Of a stretch of DNA of 64,000 nt, positions 29,353 to 41,900 are shown in pieces. The notes under the pieces are model-generated. The model searched no databases. It had not been told where the DNA came from and worked only from the letters and a program-made list of their open reading frames with translations. The translations under genes were made by a program, and so were the position numbers. The stretch covers positions 26,446,425 through 26,510,424 of the forward strand of contig CAXIPT010000001.1 in the NCBI GenBank assembly GCA_964030475.1, given 5' to 3'. The DNA is from Tethya wilhelma. Its lineage: Eukaryota; Porifera; Demospongiae; Tethyida; Tethyidae. The stretch's first letter is position 1. Every line of letters starts with the position of its first letter.

Positions 29353-30179
29353 CTGATGCTACAAAATACTTGTGGGTTTCAGTGACAATTACTATCACAT
29401 ACCAAACAATAATTATGGCTTCTTATTCCTCAATTAAATGGAATGTACCACAAAAATTAATTAAGGTTCAGATAATTTAAAAGCAGATAACAAATTTCAC
29501 AAATCACAATCTTAAAGTGAAAATTTCATATCATGTCTTTGTTTTTATTCACCTCATTGCAAACTGCCGTGAGTCAATGTCTATGTCGATGAACAGCTCA
29601 CAGCAACTCTTCAATATCATGCATCTTCAACTAAAGGTATCCTTATGAACTTGGGAAATGCCTCTTGCCGTAAATCTATCAGCAGAGACAGATAGATAAT
29701 TTTGTGTTGTCACTGGCATTGTTCAGGACTTCGAGGAAGCTAGATCAGCCCTCAGACTGGCACGACATTTTCTCAATTTTTCTGTTGAAAATTACAAAAG
29801 TAGCAAGTGAAATAGACTATAACTTGAACATTTACATGAATATGTCTCTACAATACTAATCAACTTGCCAACAATTATCTACATTGTTTCATCATAGATA
29901 CTATCTATGGTTTCATTCTTAGGCTCCCCAAAACGGAGCCTCTCCAGCTCCACTATACTAGGGTTGATAGTAAGTTGCTGTTCCGAAGACTTAGGAAGGA
30001 CAAGGACGTATTCCATCTTTTTGTTTCCACTCTTACAATCCACACATAATTTTACATGTCGTATCATGTATAATGATCACCTTAATAAAACATAGTCAGT
30101 CAGTCAGTTAGTGACTTAGTGCTTCCTTTAGCTGCTGCTTGGAGAACCGATATACTGCCCACTTTCCATTTTCTACTGT

Positions 30180-30228
30180 AGTCTGGCTGGCCAGACTCCC
30201 CGTGCGAAGAGTCTGGCCAGCCAGACTA
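30180..30228. repeat. Short perfect palindrome
   Basis: gtctggctggccagact, a short spacer with 'ccccgtgcgaag', then agtctggccagccagac. A hairpin of about 17-base arms upstream of TMEM222. No open frame. The stretch 29330-30340 otherwise shows no gene. Confidence 0.7.
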
Positions 30229-30340
30229 TTTCTACTGTACGTCCACGTGGTTTAAAAGTTAACCCTTTTGACCTTTAATTGCGTACGTTAAGGGGTTAAA
30301 GTTTTTACTGCTGAGTAAACATTTGCAGACAGAACTTGAC

Positions 30341-31904
30341 ATGAAAAGCAGAAAGATGGAACTTGGACCAGACAAACCCGTTGACGTCGCTAGAAACAGA
30401 TACCCATACTGTATTGTATGGACTCCACTCCCAATTATAACGTGAGCTAAAACAAAAGACACACGCTGTATGATTCACAATTTTGGGGTTTAATAATTAT
30501 TGTCTTTCATAGATGGTTTATACCATTCATTGGCCACATGGGGATATGCACCAGTGCTGGGATTATTAGGGACTTTGCTGGGCCTTATTTTGTCTCTGTA
30601 AGTTTATCTTTTAGTGTAACATAGGTTCATGTTTATGTGTCTGTGTCCATTTATCTGCCATAAAGACACACTCCAAGCACAGGTTGTGGTCAGAATGTGT
30701 GTGTGTTTAGAGGTAGTGAAAATGGTACATTAAACTGCTTCATTGTACAATCAATGTACAATGAAGCTGGGTGGATCACTTTCTGCGCCAGTCAGAGATC
30801 AAGTTAAGATGCTGCTCATGACTGCTTAAGTGATTCAACATTAAATTTTACCATTATCTTTTGCTATTGTTGTGTGAATATTCTTCACAACATGTGTTTT
30901 TGTTTGTATTTAGGAGGACAACATGGGCTTTGGAAATCCAACCATGTAAGTGTAGATACTATTGCACCATTTTCCCCTTACGCTCCAGCTCTGAGTATGC
31001 TCGCATGTGTAGTTTGTGAGTGAAAGGTCAAAGGGGAGAGCCTGGGTACGAGACTAGTTCTGTAAATAGTGGATATTTCTTGCCACTATGATGAATGGTA
31101 CTGGGAGAGAAAAATTTCTTTTGAATGGTGATCCTTTCTGTATCATCCAAAATGGCGAAACTGTTTTTTTTTCTTATTGTAGAGGCAAAAAATTCTAATA
31201 GGATGTGTTGGGAAACTTCTGTTGTTTGGAATATGTTTGCATGATCATGTGTACTCTGAATGCTTGTGTGCAGGTACTGGAGGTTGTCTCCCACTAAGGC
31301 TGAGGAGTCAGCCTGGGATAGTGCGGTCCACCAGGCATCAGAGGAATATAGTCGGAGAATGGTCAGTTATTGTGTTTTGATGACTGCATAGCTACTGTAA
31401 AATGTGTATCACATGTGAGAAGCCCACAACAACACATTCCATCATAGTTTTATACTCACATACTCTCTCTCTCTCTCTCTCTCTCTCAAACATACACACA
31501 GCACAATCTCTTCTGTGACAATTGTCACTCTCACGTGGCTCGCTCTCTCAACCTGATGAGGTACAGTGGCTCCTCCTCCTGGAACATGTACAAGTTGGGG
31601 TTTCTTATGGTCATCAAAGGGAAGTTTACAGGGTGAGTCAATAGTCGTTGATTATGTCCTACATTATAATGTTTTAATTTGGTTATCCTTTGCTTGTACG
31701 GTTTTTGAAACATAAATGTGTAGGCTAGCCTAGTTCTGTGCTAGTTATCTCTTGCTGCTATAGCTTGTTCTTCACTGTAACCATAATGCAATATCTCCAC
31801 ATAGGATTGGTGGATTTCTTAAGACCTGGTTGCCATTTATCATCATCAGTTTCCTTGCCATTGTTGTTATAGTCCTGGCCACCACACTCACACACACCAC
31901 GTGA
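30341..31904 (+). CDS. TMEM222: TMEM222 family membrane protein (DUF778), complete, 6 exons
   Basis: Small multi-pass membrane protein family of unclear molecular role. Exons 30341-30441, 30513-30597, 30914-30945, 31274-31361, 31502-31632 and 31805-31904 join in frame to 178 residues (human 208, longer at the N-terminus). Conserved blocks are [51 protein letters not shown], the [13 protein letters not shown] helix, and the cysteine/histidine-rich [18 protein letters not shown] hydrophobic C-terminal anchor [20 protein letters not shown] follows. Exon 3 is only 32 bases. ATG 30341 is the first in-frame ATG before the conserved block. A stray duplicate of the last exon lies at about 47420-47545. 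Confidence 0.93.
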
Positions 31905-32602
31905 AGTTGAAGAAAAAAGATATTAAAGTACTCAAAAAAACATAATACTGAAAATTTGCATGTGTGTCTGTGTTCCTTTAACTACATATATTTGTAGTGA
32001 TGTCTAACCTCTTACAATTTATATGATAAAAATATTATATTATGCTGGCAACCACTTATGAGAACGTTAATGGCATAGGTTACAGAAGATGCTATTGTTG
32101 CCAGTTGGTTGACTATAACTGTATAATATTATTATTCTGACCTGAGAAGAGTGTATTCCAGCACGGGACCAACAGCATGCAAAAGCGTTACAATTATATA
32201 CAATAAAGCCCCTAAATTAATAATAATGATACAATTATTATTCCCTGTGTTAAATTCATGATCCTAGCTCACAAAAAGCACCAATATTAGTTATAATAGC
32301 TAGTTCAGCACAATCATGTGTACAATGTCACAACAGTGAGAGTTGTTATCCCTTCTGTACAGTGTATAATGTATGAGCTGTACTATAATAATTATTATAA
32401 TTATTCCTAATAAATGGCTTTCAGAACAACAGCTGCCTCATCTGAATTGTGGAGGAGAAATGGTAGAAGTGGACTAATCTCCCCCTGGGTCACGTCTGCA
32501 TTAGTAGGAATAATAATAAATTTGATGACCTTACTAAAAAAAATAAAAAATCATGTCATTATATAAATTCTAGCTGTGATGCAAAGAAATAATTAAATTT
32601 AC

Positions 32603-33323
32603 CAGAGTTTTCATATCTTAAAACACCACCAACTACATAAAGTATCTCTGCACGTAGCTTGAGCCTGGGATAGTTTTGATGAGAATTCAAACGCACTTCC
32701 CAGGTGACAATCATTTCTTGTTTGCCATTGACTGCAGGATAAATAAAGAACCAATAGTCTCATATACATACATGATACCACTGTCTCTCTGAGTGCTTGA
32801 GCAACGTGAAGGGTTTAAGCAATTATTAATAAATATTAAAATTATGATATAACCAAAATTGAGTGCAACAACTCAATGAATAATAATTATTATAATCAAC
32901 GAAAATTAAGGTAAAATAATCAGTATATGCTATCTATCACTTTACCATATGAATAATGCTTTTGTTGTGAAGTCAATTCTGCAACTCCAATTGTGACGTG
33001 CTGTCTTTGTTCTGAAACAGCTCCACTTCCAATAGGTTGTCCTGCCAGAATAAGATTAATCATCATGTATTACAGGTGGTTACCAAGCAATTCTGATTTA
33101 CCTAAGTCATAATTGTAGCCATCCTTTGGAAATGGACCTCTATCTTCCAGATTAGAATTTATTATGAGCCTTGGATCCTGCATGGAAATGAAATTAAATA
33201 ATTTTTCAGAGCAGTGGAAAAAATAATGCTGCATGGCGCAGGTGTGAATTTGACCCTTTGACATCTAGCATGTATTATACAGGAAGAGTTGGATGCACAC
33301 ACAGACACACACACACACACAGN

Positions 33324-33415
<92 letters not shown>

Positions 33416-33501
33416 TGTGGCACAATGGAGCCAGGGGATAGCTACATTAGAAATGTTTTACCATAATATTTGTGTGTGTGTGTGTGTGTGTTTGTGTGTG
33501 T

Positions 33502-33582
<81 letters not shown>

Positions 33583-36564
33583 GAGACACTAATATGTTCC
33601 CACCACTTGACTCAGTAAATGAGTGCAGACCCTATTTACTTTTAACATCTGTTTCGTAGTTTTTTTGTATACTCCTGCATCAGCACAATATCACTGCCAA
33701 GTATAGTGACTCCCTAATTCTCAGGCTCTCGATATATCTCCTTTTAGCATTCACAGGGAGAGAGCCTGGGAATGAGGCTAGAGTAGCCATATATGCACAA
33801 ATTAAGATTATAGCTGGGGGGCTGATAAGAGACTTTAGTGTGGAAACAAAGAAAATGAAAAGGCACCAAGGTGCTTAACCCTTGGCGCTATACCAATACA
33901 TTGTCACAAAAGACAATCTAGCTTCCAGTACAATGAACAGTGGATCCAGCAGAGGATACCAGCTAAAATTCAGTACTATTTTTACCATGAGGACGGATGC
34001 CCTGCTGGACCAGGAGGCTCCCGGCTGAGTAGTGGCAGCGCGTGACCGGCTATACACAGAGAATATTTGGTCACTAACAATGGCCTGATCATGATTATCT
34101 AAAAGTTAACTGCAAAGATATAGTTAGAGTACTAGCACTGTAGCCTCGTTCCCAGGCTCCCCCCTCTCAGATGTGCTTTTTTGCAAAAAAAGCTAAAGGG
34201 AGGGGCCTGGGATCGAGGCTACTAGCACTGTACTATAGCTGGCAAGTTCACATACAAACATGACGTTACTCAGCCACGGTCATTTTTCATCAGCCAGCCG
34301 CAGTAGGCTATCATCAGCTCTGTCATGCCTTGGATTCACTAAAAACATGCTTATAATATGTCAAAATAGCATGATTATAGTATTATTGCTTGTTAAATTT
34401 ACCTAGTTGCCCCTCAACTTCTCCTGCAGGCTTCTGCCAAGTGAAAACGGTGTGAAAACTAGTCCATTCTAAATAACGCACACTAAAAAAAGGGCGTGAT
34501 TAGCAGGTGTGGCCTCGAAGCTTAGCGCTCAGACAGGGGGTGGCGACTCCCATATGCACTTAGCCTCGTCCCCAGGCCCAAAAGAGGGCCTGGTACACAC
34601 TGTTTGCGCATGCGCGTAATTATTCGCCGTGAAACCACATGGTTTTGAGAAGATTTGTGGGTGTGTTCATAGATGACGTATGTATATCGAACGCTTAACG
34701 AGTTCTAGGGTCTCTTTAGCCTCGTTCCCAGGCTCTCTCCCTGAATATTACACGCTGAAAAATAGGAAGGGAGAGAGCCTGGTACGCGAAATCACGTGAA
34801 TGACGTAGAGCGCGGAAAAATTAGTATGCTGTAGTAGAGAAACCTTAGAGACTCTCTCTACGGTCTCTCTCCGGGCAACGTCATTCACGTGATTTCGCGT
34901 ACCAGGCTCTCTCCCTTCTTATTTTTGCGCGTGCATCACTGGGAGAGAGCCTGGGAACGAGGCTAGGGTCTCTTAGAAAGCTTCTGTGAGCCTATTTAGA
35001 CTTAGTAGTTGTAGAGAAACTAATCGAGTAGTACCTCATTAGATTAAGAAGCTTACAACCAACATCTGCGTTGGCAAAGTTGAGAAATTGTCAGTGGTGA
35101 GTGTCTGTGTCTTGAAATACCACAAAAACTAATTCAAAGTGATAGATAGGTAGAAATACATCCAGCGATCTACTCTAAGCAACAAAACTTTNGTCGCGGC
35201 TCCAAGTACAGTACATATGGGAGTCGCCACCCCCTGTCAGAGAGGGTGAAAAGCCTCAGATCTCAGGAACTACAAGGTTTTGTTGAATGCTACGTGTAAT
35301 TTTTTTAGATAATATCGATTATTTTACCTTGGTGTATCGCTTTTGAAGACTGGGCCTTCCGTTCTTGAGATATAGAGTGCAGAAAAAATCTGTCAGACAG
35401 ACAGACAGACAGACATACAAAACGACTACCGTAACCCTAGCTTGCTGCGCATGCGCGCGCCAAGGGTTAACAATATGGCCAAACATATACAGGAGATCCT
35501 ATCCAAGACCAAGTTCTATCTATCCTATGTGGAAAGCTACCTAGCTATAGGAGTCTAGCTCAGCTGAACCTGTGACCCAGAGGATTCGCAAAAAAAGATT
35601 GAACATGTAGTTTTGGAGTTTTTAGTCTTCACTTTCATCAAAATCTGTGAAGTAAAATAATATTATTATCCATACAGACTAGATACAAGCAAGAGTTTCC
35701 ACTAGTAATACAAAACACTAGCTTAGAGTCATGATCAAATTAAGGCACATTATAATGAATAAATTAAAGCACCTATAAACTGACTCAATGATTGGTCAAG
35801 TGCCGCACACTTAAAGAAGGCATGCAACTATTTTGTTTGCCATTGGATCCCCTGTGACTCCTTAGCTACTTTATTGTCACACCTACCCATCCAGTATCTG
35901 GCAATTAGCCTTTAATTTTGGTTACTAAGCAATGGCACACACACACACACACGCACACACACACACACACACATTATAGTCACGGTTGCACAGGGGGCAC
36001 TCGCGGGATCGATGCATGGTCGAGTGTCACACACTCAACTATTTTGTTTGCCATTGATCCCTATGACCACTAGCTACTCTATTGTCACCTCCACCCAGCC
36101 AGTAACGGGCAATTTATAAAAACTTTGTTTGCTAGGCAATATGGCAAACACACACACACACACACTCACACATGCACACACATACACACACACTGATTGA
36201 ACACGAGACTCTGCATGGAGCAGTATTAGTAGATTATGCAACCCAGTGTATAATTAATTTATGTCGATTAATGGTATGCAGTACACATAGATTCAGCCTC
36301 AAAATTAGTGCTCATGCAAATAATATAGTGGGTCAATTTAATGGTTGCAAATTCGGATTTTGCCTCCCTTGCCATAAAACATGCAGGTAGTTTGAAAGAA
36401 AACAGATAAAATTGAGCATATTTGAAAAGAATGGACTGCATAATTTAATCTTATTATACCTTTTGGGGGCCAATATCACAAAGTTGGAATAGTGGCTGGG
36501 ACTTCTCTTGACCATTATTCTCAAATGTCACTCCACAATCAGCAAACTCAACTGCAACTTTAGC
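32603..36564 (-). CDS. Unrecognised multi-exon gene, 5' and 3' ends uncertain
   Basis: Minus-strand exons 36564-36460, 33177-33102, 33041-32946 and 32731-32603 have good splice sites and compatible phases, giving about 135 residues. The product contains VEFADCGVTFENNGQEK, then DPRLIINSNLEDRGPFPKDG, then EMIVTWEVRLNSHQNYPRL. The composition is soluble and beta-rich, with no clear signal peptide or membrane segment in the visible part. A further coding-like stretch near 32540-32410 has no acceptor that keeps the best frame, so the C-terminus is unresolved. The first visible exon does not join in phase to MIIP exon 3, so I treat it as a separate gene. Its first intron is 3.3 kb and full of repeats. 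Family not recognised. Confidence 0.5.
33294..33416. repeat. (CA)n microsatellite containing an N
   Basis: Over 110 bases of CA with an N at 33323 and 'aaacacaaac' interruptions; a (GT)n tract follows at 33470-33582. The reversed orientation of the two tracts around a unique 55-base spacer forms a large imperfect inverted repeat. Confidence 0.9.
33470..33582. repeat. (GT)n microsatellite
   Basis: About 110 bases of GT with a few interruptions, inverted partner of the CA tract at 33294-33416. Confidence 0.9.
34141..34221. repeat. Foldback element, TAGCCTCG family
   Basis: Starts tagcctcgttcccaggctcc, ends ggcctgggatcgaggcta. A degenerate relative lies at about 33714-33780, and another near 36630-36686. 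Confidence 0.85.
34534..35236. mobile_element. Non-autonomous DNA transposon, CAGGGGGTGGCGACTCCCATATG termini
   Basis: A 703-bp element bounded by cagggggtggcgactcccat and its inverted complement. It is flanked by the direct repeat tcaga (529-533 and 237-241 of the respective kilobases). The unoccupied paralogue at 9620-9960 has a single copy of this site, which supports a 5-bp target duplication. The interior has no transposase frame and contains a nested TAGCCTCG foldback (34717-34965) and an N at 35192. A second element with the same ends is at 55120-55427. Confidence 0.8.
34717..34965. repeat. Large foldback element, TAGCCTCG family, nested
   Basis: Begins tagcctcgttcccaggctct and ends agagcctgggaacgaggcta, with internal inverted copies of 'gggagagagcctggtacgcg' and 'cgcgtaccaggctctctccc'. 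It therefore looks like two foldbacks nested in one another. It lies inside the transposon at 34534-35236. Confidence 0.8.
35466..35668. repeat. Duplicated segment, copy 1
   Basis: The sequence from 'caatatggccaaacatata' to 'cttcactttcatcaaaatctgtgaag' recurs with about 85 percent identity at 36744-36930. On the minus strand both carry an acceptor followed by a short acidic coding-like stretch (Asp-Phe-Asp-Glu-Ser-Glu-Asp-stop here). It could be a relic exon of the neighbouring minus-strand gene. Confidence 0.55.
35938..36192. repeat. Pair of (CA)n tracts in a local tandem duplication
   Basis: Two segments, 35820-35975 and 36020-36195, each carry 'actattttgtttgccattg', 'agctactntattgtcac' and a CA tract. 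This is a local direct duplication of about 200 bases. No coding potential. Confidence 0.65.
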
Positions 36565-36743
36565 CTACACATGTTATAAATTCACATAGTATACATATTG
36601 CTGACTATATTATCATAGCACTGGCTGCCTCATTCCCAGGCTCTCGATCTTCTTTTAGCGTTCACAGGGAGAGAACCTGGGAATAGTTATATACATGAAG
36701 ATAGTGTATACGGGCTGGTAACAGATTTTTGTGTGGAAACAGA

Positions 36744-36930
36744 GAAAACAATATGGCCAACCATATAGAAGATCCCATCCAAGACTAGGTTCTACCTACC
36801 CTATGTGAAAGCTAGCTATTGGAGTCTCAGCTGAACCCACGATCCAGAGGATTTGAAAAAGATTGAACAGTTCCAGACTCGAGTTTTGGTCTTCACTTTT
36901 ATCAAGATCTGTCTAAGTAAAATTATTAAC
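36744..36930. repeat. Duplicated segment, copy 2
   Basis: Partner of 35466-35668. On the minus strand the acceptor-like cttagacag is followed by Asp-Leu-Asp-Lys-Ser-Glu-Asp and a longer open stretch, unlike copy 1, which stops at once. Confidence 0.5.
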
Positions 36931-37084
36931 TGAACGAACATGCTTTACAAGTTGTCATGATATCAATAATAATATAGTATACTGTTTCAAAGTAGGACAT
37001 AATTTTCAGGTAGAGTACTGTGGAGTGGTGGGTATGATTATCATGTATAGCAATGAGTTTTTATTAGATATTGCATGCATGGAA

Positions 37085-37175
37085 AATCATTGGAAAAATT
37101 CTTGAGATCTAGCTGGGATTTGAATTGCCCAGGTCTTTCAAACTCCAGATGCTCTTACCACTTGTATATAGAGCT
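37085..37175 (-). repeat. tRNA-derived SINE fragment
   Basis: On the minus strand: A-box-like agtggtaagagcatctgg, B-box-like gcaattcaaatccc, then ctagatctcaagaatttttcc, matching the element at 22230-22320. The rest of 36930-38330 is AT-rich with imperfect inverted repeats around 37490-38000 and no supported gene. Confidence 0.5.
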
Positions 37176-38338
37176 CACAGGACTCAGAGCAGAGAATAGC
37201 AGTATACACTATACTACTCATAGACACTAGTCTACAAATCTCAAGGCCTATCATAATGGCATGCATGTTGACCAGCATGGTTGACCACTCCTATTATGAT
37301 ACTACGTATATGCATGATAATAGAGTCCCACTTAAAGTCTATGATGTGACTGTGCACTTTACAACTTGGGTCAGCTAGAATTTTTGACCAAGTAAGTTAA
37401 TTTGCATGCATGACTGTACTAATTGGCTGCGACTTATGCCACATCAGGCCAACTCTGGGTAGTTAAGGCCTGGGTCAAAAATGTGCCTTAACTGAAGACT
37501 AATTAATATTCAGAACTCTAATAACTTCACTACAATATGACCAATTGACTTCAAACCTTGCACGTATATTTGTTAAAGTAAGAATAATTAATTGAAATTA
37601 AAATCAGGTCATGTGACATTTACATATTTGCATAATTAATGAAAATATGAATAATTAATTAGGCGGCCCGTTAAAGTTGTTGCTATGGCAACCAAAATTT
37701 GTCAAACAATTTTAACTTCAATTATAAACATTCTATTAAAATTATGACCAGACCTGCTTATTCGCTTGAAAGTTATTCAAGGTTTTCCATATAATGCATA
37801 CCTGCCGATACCTCCTTCTCGGCCGTAACTCACAAACCATGCAATATTTTTTCTCATAATTTTAATACGACAAAGTTTATCATAATTAGAATATTTTGTG
37901 AGAATTTGGTTGCCATAGCAACTAATTTATCGTACCGCCTAATTAATTATTCATAAATTAAGGTGTTTTGTTCATTGGTCAATAACTTAATAAATATTCA
38001 TAATCCAATTACCAAATTTTGAAAACATGAAAACGAAAGGTTGAATACTAGTAATATATTATCAAATTTGGGCCATGACATTTGTACTTGGTGAAAGAAG
38101 TGGTTTCATTTGGTACATTTTTGTTTGATTTTTTAATTGACCCGTGCCTTAGGCTACCCAGAGAATACGTGTAGCCATGTGCGTGGCATATATAAATAAC
38201 AAGTATAAAAAATCGACCCTTAAACCCCTATAATACATCTCATTTCTCTATTATAGATCTCAAGTTAGGCCACTACGTAGTGGCCTAATTTGAGATCTAT
38301 AATATTATAATTAGGATTCGTTTCTCCAGTAGTATAGN

Positions 38339-38753
38339 GGGCAGTGCGGTAAAAAGTAAGGAAACAAGGCATGTCGCAATTTCGGCACATGACTACTTCA
38401 TTTTTTTATGCTCAAGTAGAGTATTGAAGATTAACTAAAACAACTTTGCCTATAGATTGCCTGCTTATATACTTTGCCCCACTTAGCTAGCTAACAGTTA
38501 TAAGTTTCACACCTAATCCATCGGCATGCACTCCCTGTCAGTAATCCGACCATAAGGTGGCACACTCTGCAGCATACTGATTGGCATGCATGATCTATGA
38601 ATTCCAACCATCCAGGCATGTACAACATTGTTTGAAGCATATCAATATTTATTTTCATATGACAGGATGTATGAGGAATCAAAAATGAAAATGAAGTAGT
38701 CATGTGCCGAAATTGCGACATGCCTTGTTTCCTTACTTTTTACCGCACTGCCC
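38339..38753. mobile_element. Palindromic MITE, GGGCAGTGCGGTAAAAAGTA termini
   Basis: About 415 bases starting gggcagtgcggtaaaaagta and ending with its inverted complement; terminal arms exceed 60 bases and include 'caatttcggcacatgactac'. It has no coding frame. Relatives are at 45815-46115, 46215-46380, 46590-46690 and 53715-54107. An N (38338) touches the left end. Confidence 0.85.
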
Positions 38754-38904
38754 ATTCCTACACTGTTAATTTTTATGAAATTTTTACTATACTTGTTTTA
38801 CTATGTAATTGCACATACATCAAGAGTGAAAGGTTGTTAAGTATAATACGTATGGTACAGGTGTTTGTGCTATTACTAAGAATTTAAAAAAAGTAACACA
38901 CTAC

Positions 38905-41900
38905 CTACAGCTACATTGACAGGCCTTCTTACATGTGGTACTAGATTGGTGATCATTATCATCAACATCGTGATTCGCAGTTCCACTGCTTGTAGGCACC
39001 TCATCTGGAAGACTGTACAGAAAATATTGACAAATATTTTGCTACATACGTACCTCTAGATTCGCTAAAGCAGAATGTTACTTACTCTCCCCCTGACTTG
39101 AAACACTCAGAATGGTTGACTCTTCTAAACTCCTTAATCTCGGCAAAATATTCGTCATCTTTCTCACTCAATTTCAAGTCACTTGTGTCCAGGAGTCCAG
39201 CAATCCAATCATACCCCAGTCGAGGGTCATCTCTAGCATATTTCCTGGGGAACTTTCTTGTTTTTCTCTTCTCTGAGAGCTGACGATCGAGTGCTCCAAA
39301 CCGAGATGAATTCAACGACTCAACCAGTGGACTCCCTAGCTCTTCCCTAACAGAGGAATGACCTGATTCTCTCTTTCGTCTTTTCGGAGAACTTCCTTTA
39401 ATTGGAGAGGCATTTTCATTCTGTTCTCGGATGAAACTGACACTCAAACCACGTTTCTTGGATTGCTGTCTCTTTGAGGAAGAGAGGATAGACCTCTGTG
39501 GACAGGATCTGCCAGGAGTGGTTGGTCTTCGACTGGTGTTGACAACCACTTGACTGAGCTTTGGAGAAGGCAAACCGTTGGAAATGTGTCTGTCTGGTTG
39601 ACTGCTATTCAAGAGAGCATCTTCTAATGAGAAGTCAATGCTGGGTGCAGGCTGGGCACTTGAGGAGGCCTTAGGAGTGGAGGAAAGTCTACGACGGATT
39701 GGTTTTCCTTGTGGAGTTCCCTGTGTCACAATCAATAGATGAGATTCAATTGGTCATTTACAAATAATACCAAATCAAAAGGAACCCTCCCAATGGCTGC
39801 TCAGGCAAACTACTACCAAGTAAATTGGCAAAAGGCCAGGCTACTCAGGTGCCTAACTTTGAGAACTAGAGGTGTTAGAGGTTACAAGAGGTACAGTCAC
39901 AACCATACTGCCATAGCACCATTTTAACGAATAATTTTTATGCCCAGGGCCATGATGAAAACCTTATAGTAGTTTACTCACTACGCTATGAACTTGCAAG
40001 GAAAAGGCAGGCGTACTTTGATGCAAAGGGAAGTGGGTGGGGCTAATCAAGCGGTGCGGTGACCTTTGACCCTAAACGATCTATTGCACCACAGCAAGAA
40101 ATTTATAGGATGACTATGAAAGACTACTCAGTTCTCAAAGGTTGTATCTTTCAAAACGAGAGAAGTATATTATTCTGAGCCGATGGCTGAAGCAGCTGAA
40201 GCACCCTCAAAGGAATGGAAAGTCCAGTCTTATGTTGAGCAAAGGGACTCCATTTGGCCACGTAGTGGACAACACATCTTGGCACAGTATGATGATGACA
40301 GTATAGTGGTCTACCAGGCATTCTGTCCTGAGATTGCCGAGTATGCAGTGAAACACCAGCAGTAAGACTCAAGAGTAGACGAAGTTCTATATAATATCTA
40401 TGAGTATATTAAAGTTAAACAATACATGTCAATGTACTATTCGTAGCCAGACTATCACAAGTATACATGAGCTATATACTAGCCTCGTAAACTGGGCTGT
40501 AACCACACACACCACATTGATCCATGTAGGTTTGGTGGGGACAGGTTCTCTTACGAGCGCATGTCTTGGATCAAGACCAACTTCCTCTGGATGATGCATC
40601 GTTGTGGATGGGCCACAAAGAAGTACCAGGAGAGGGTACTGGCTGTTAGAATCACTCGTGAAGGATTCGATACAATTCTTTCAAAGGCTTTTGTCGCTCA
40701 TGACAAGGCAAAACAAGGAAAGAAAATAAGATCACCGGTTCGCCTTCAGTGGGACCCAGATTATGCACCGAATGGAGATCGGGAGCTGAGGAGAAGAGCT
40801 GTCCAACTAGGTCTGAGAGGAGAGGTAAGCAAATGCTTTACTACTTGAGAGGTGTGCTGCATACGTACGGCAGCTAGAGCCCAATTGGTTTGAGAATGTC
40901 GCTAGAAGTGAAATAATGAGATTCATGGAATACTTTTCTTATTATATGGGATAATAGCTAACTTTTGACCAGTAAAGCGTAGGAAGCTGGAAAGACAATC
41001 AAAAGAACAGGGAGAAAAGGTGCTTTGATATGGTGCTTGAAATTTTGAAATCGGTTGGATAATAAGAAAGTTATTTGATTTTTTCTACCGCCACTCTCAA
41101 ACCAGATAGACTTTAGATCATTCCCCATAGTGAAATATGCCTTCACATGTTGTACATTCTTCCTTTTCCTTGCAGACTCTCCTACACTATGGTACTAAAT
41201 GGATCGTTGAGATCAAAGATGTCACAGACTTTGTCCACCAACAGTACGAACATGTCAAGACCAACCAGCTTGATAAGCTTGTAGTAGCTAAGGAAAGAGT
41301 CTATCCTGTTACAAATCCCGAAACAGCATCTCAAATAAGAATAGATACATATAGGGAGCACTAATTCTGAATGAAACTTTACAACCATAGAAACATTCGG
41401 TGAACTCCCATAACACACGGACAGACAGACAGACAGACAGACAGACACAGAATATGATTTGCAGAATGTTGGCACAAGACTATGTGCTGTCCTAGTAGTC
41501 TTGCAGACCAGATGTTCTCCTCCTTTCCCTTGGAATGTTGGCCCAAGAGAGACACTGTCTTAGTGTTCTATTGTTATTTGTTTGTGTAAAGCTCGGGGAC
41601 AGAAAAGTTGGGGTTTTTTTGTGTGTGTGTCTTTTGCAAGGTCGAAATTTCAAATAGCAATGGCAATAGCAGTCAAATAGCAACACAGTGCGTGCATGGA
41701 CATGACTGACCACCCTTAATATCCCTGCACGTGGCAAGTGGCCATGCCCACCCAAAGTGCGTACATTTCACATGCACCAACATGAGCCATTTTAGCTTGT
41801 CATGTACAATGCTAAAGATTAATAGGAGTAAGTCCAACTGGTTTGAGAATGCCAATGGAGGTGAAATAGTTTTCTTATGAGACAAAATAGCTAACTTTGT

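Noticed and set aside
33258..33584. Apparent His/Thr- or Val/Cys-repeat proteins in several places (also 55345-55643, 15373, 44031)
   Set aside because: These are translations of CA/GT/CT microsatellites.
41417..41446. CRISPR-like short repeats
   Set aside because: Simple GACA microsatellite in an animal genome; no spacers.
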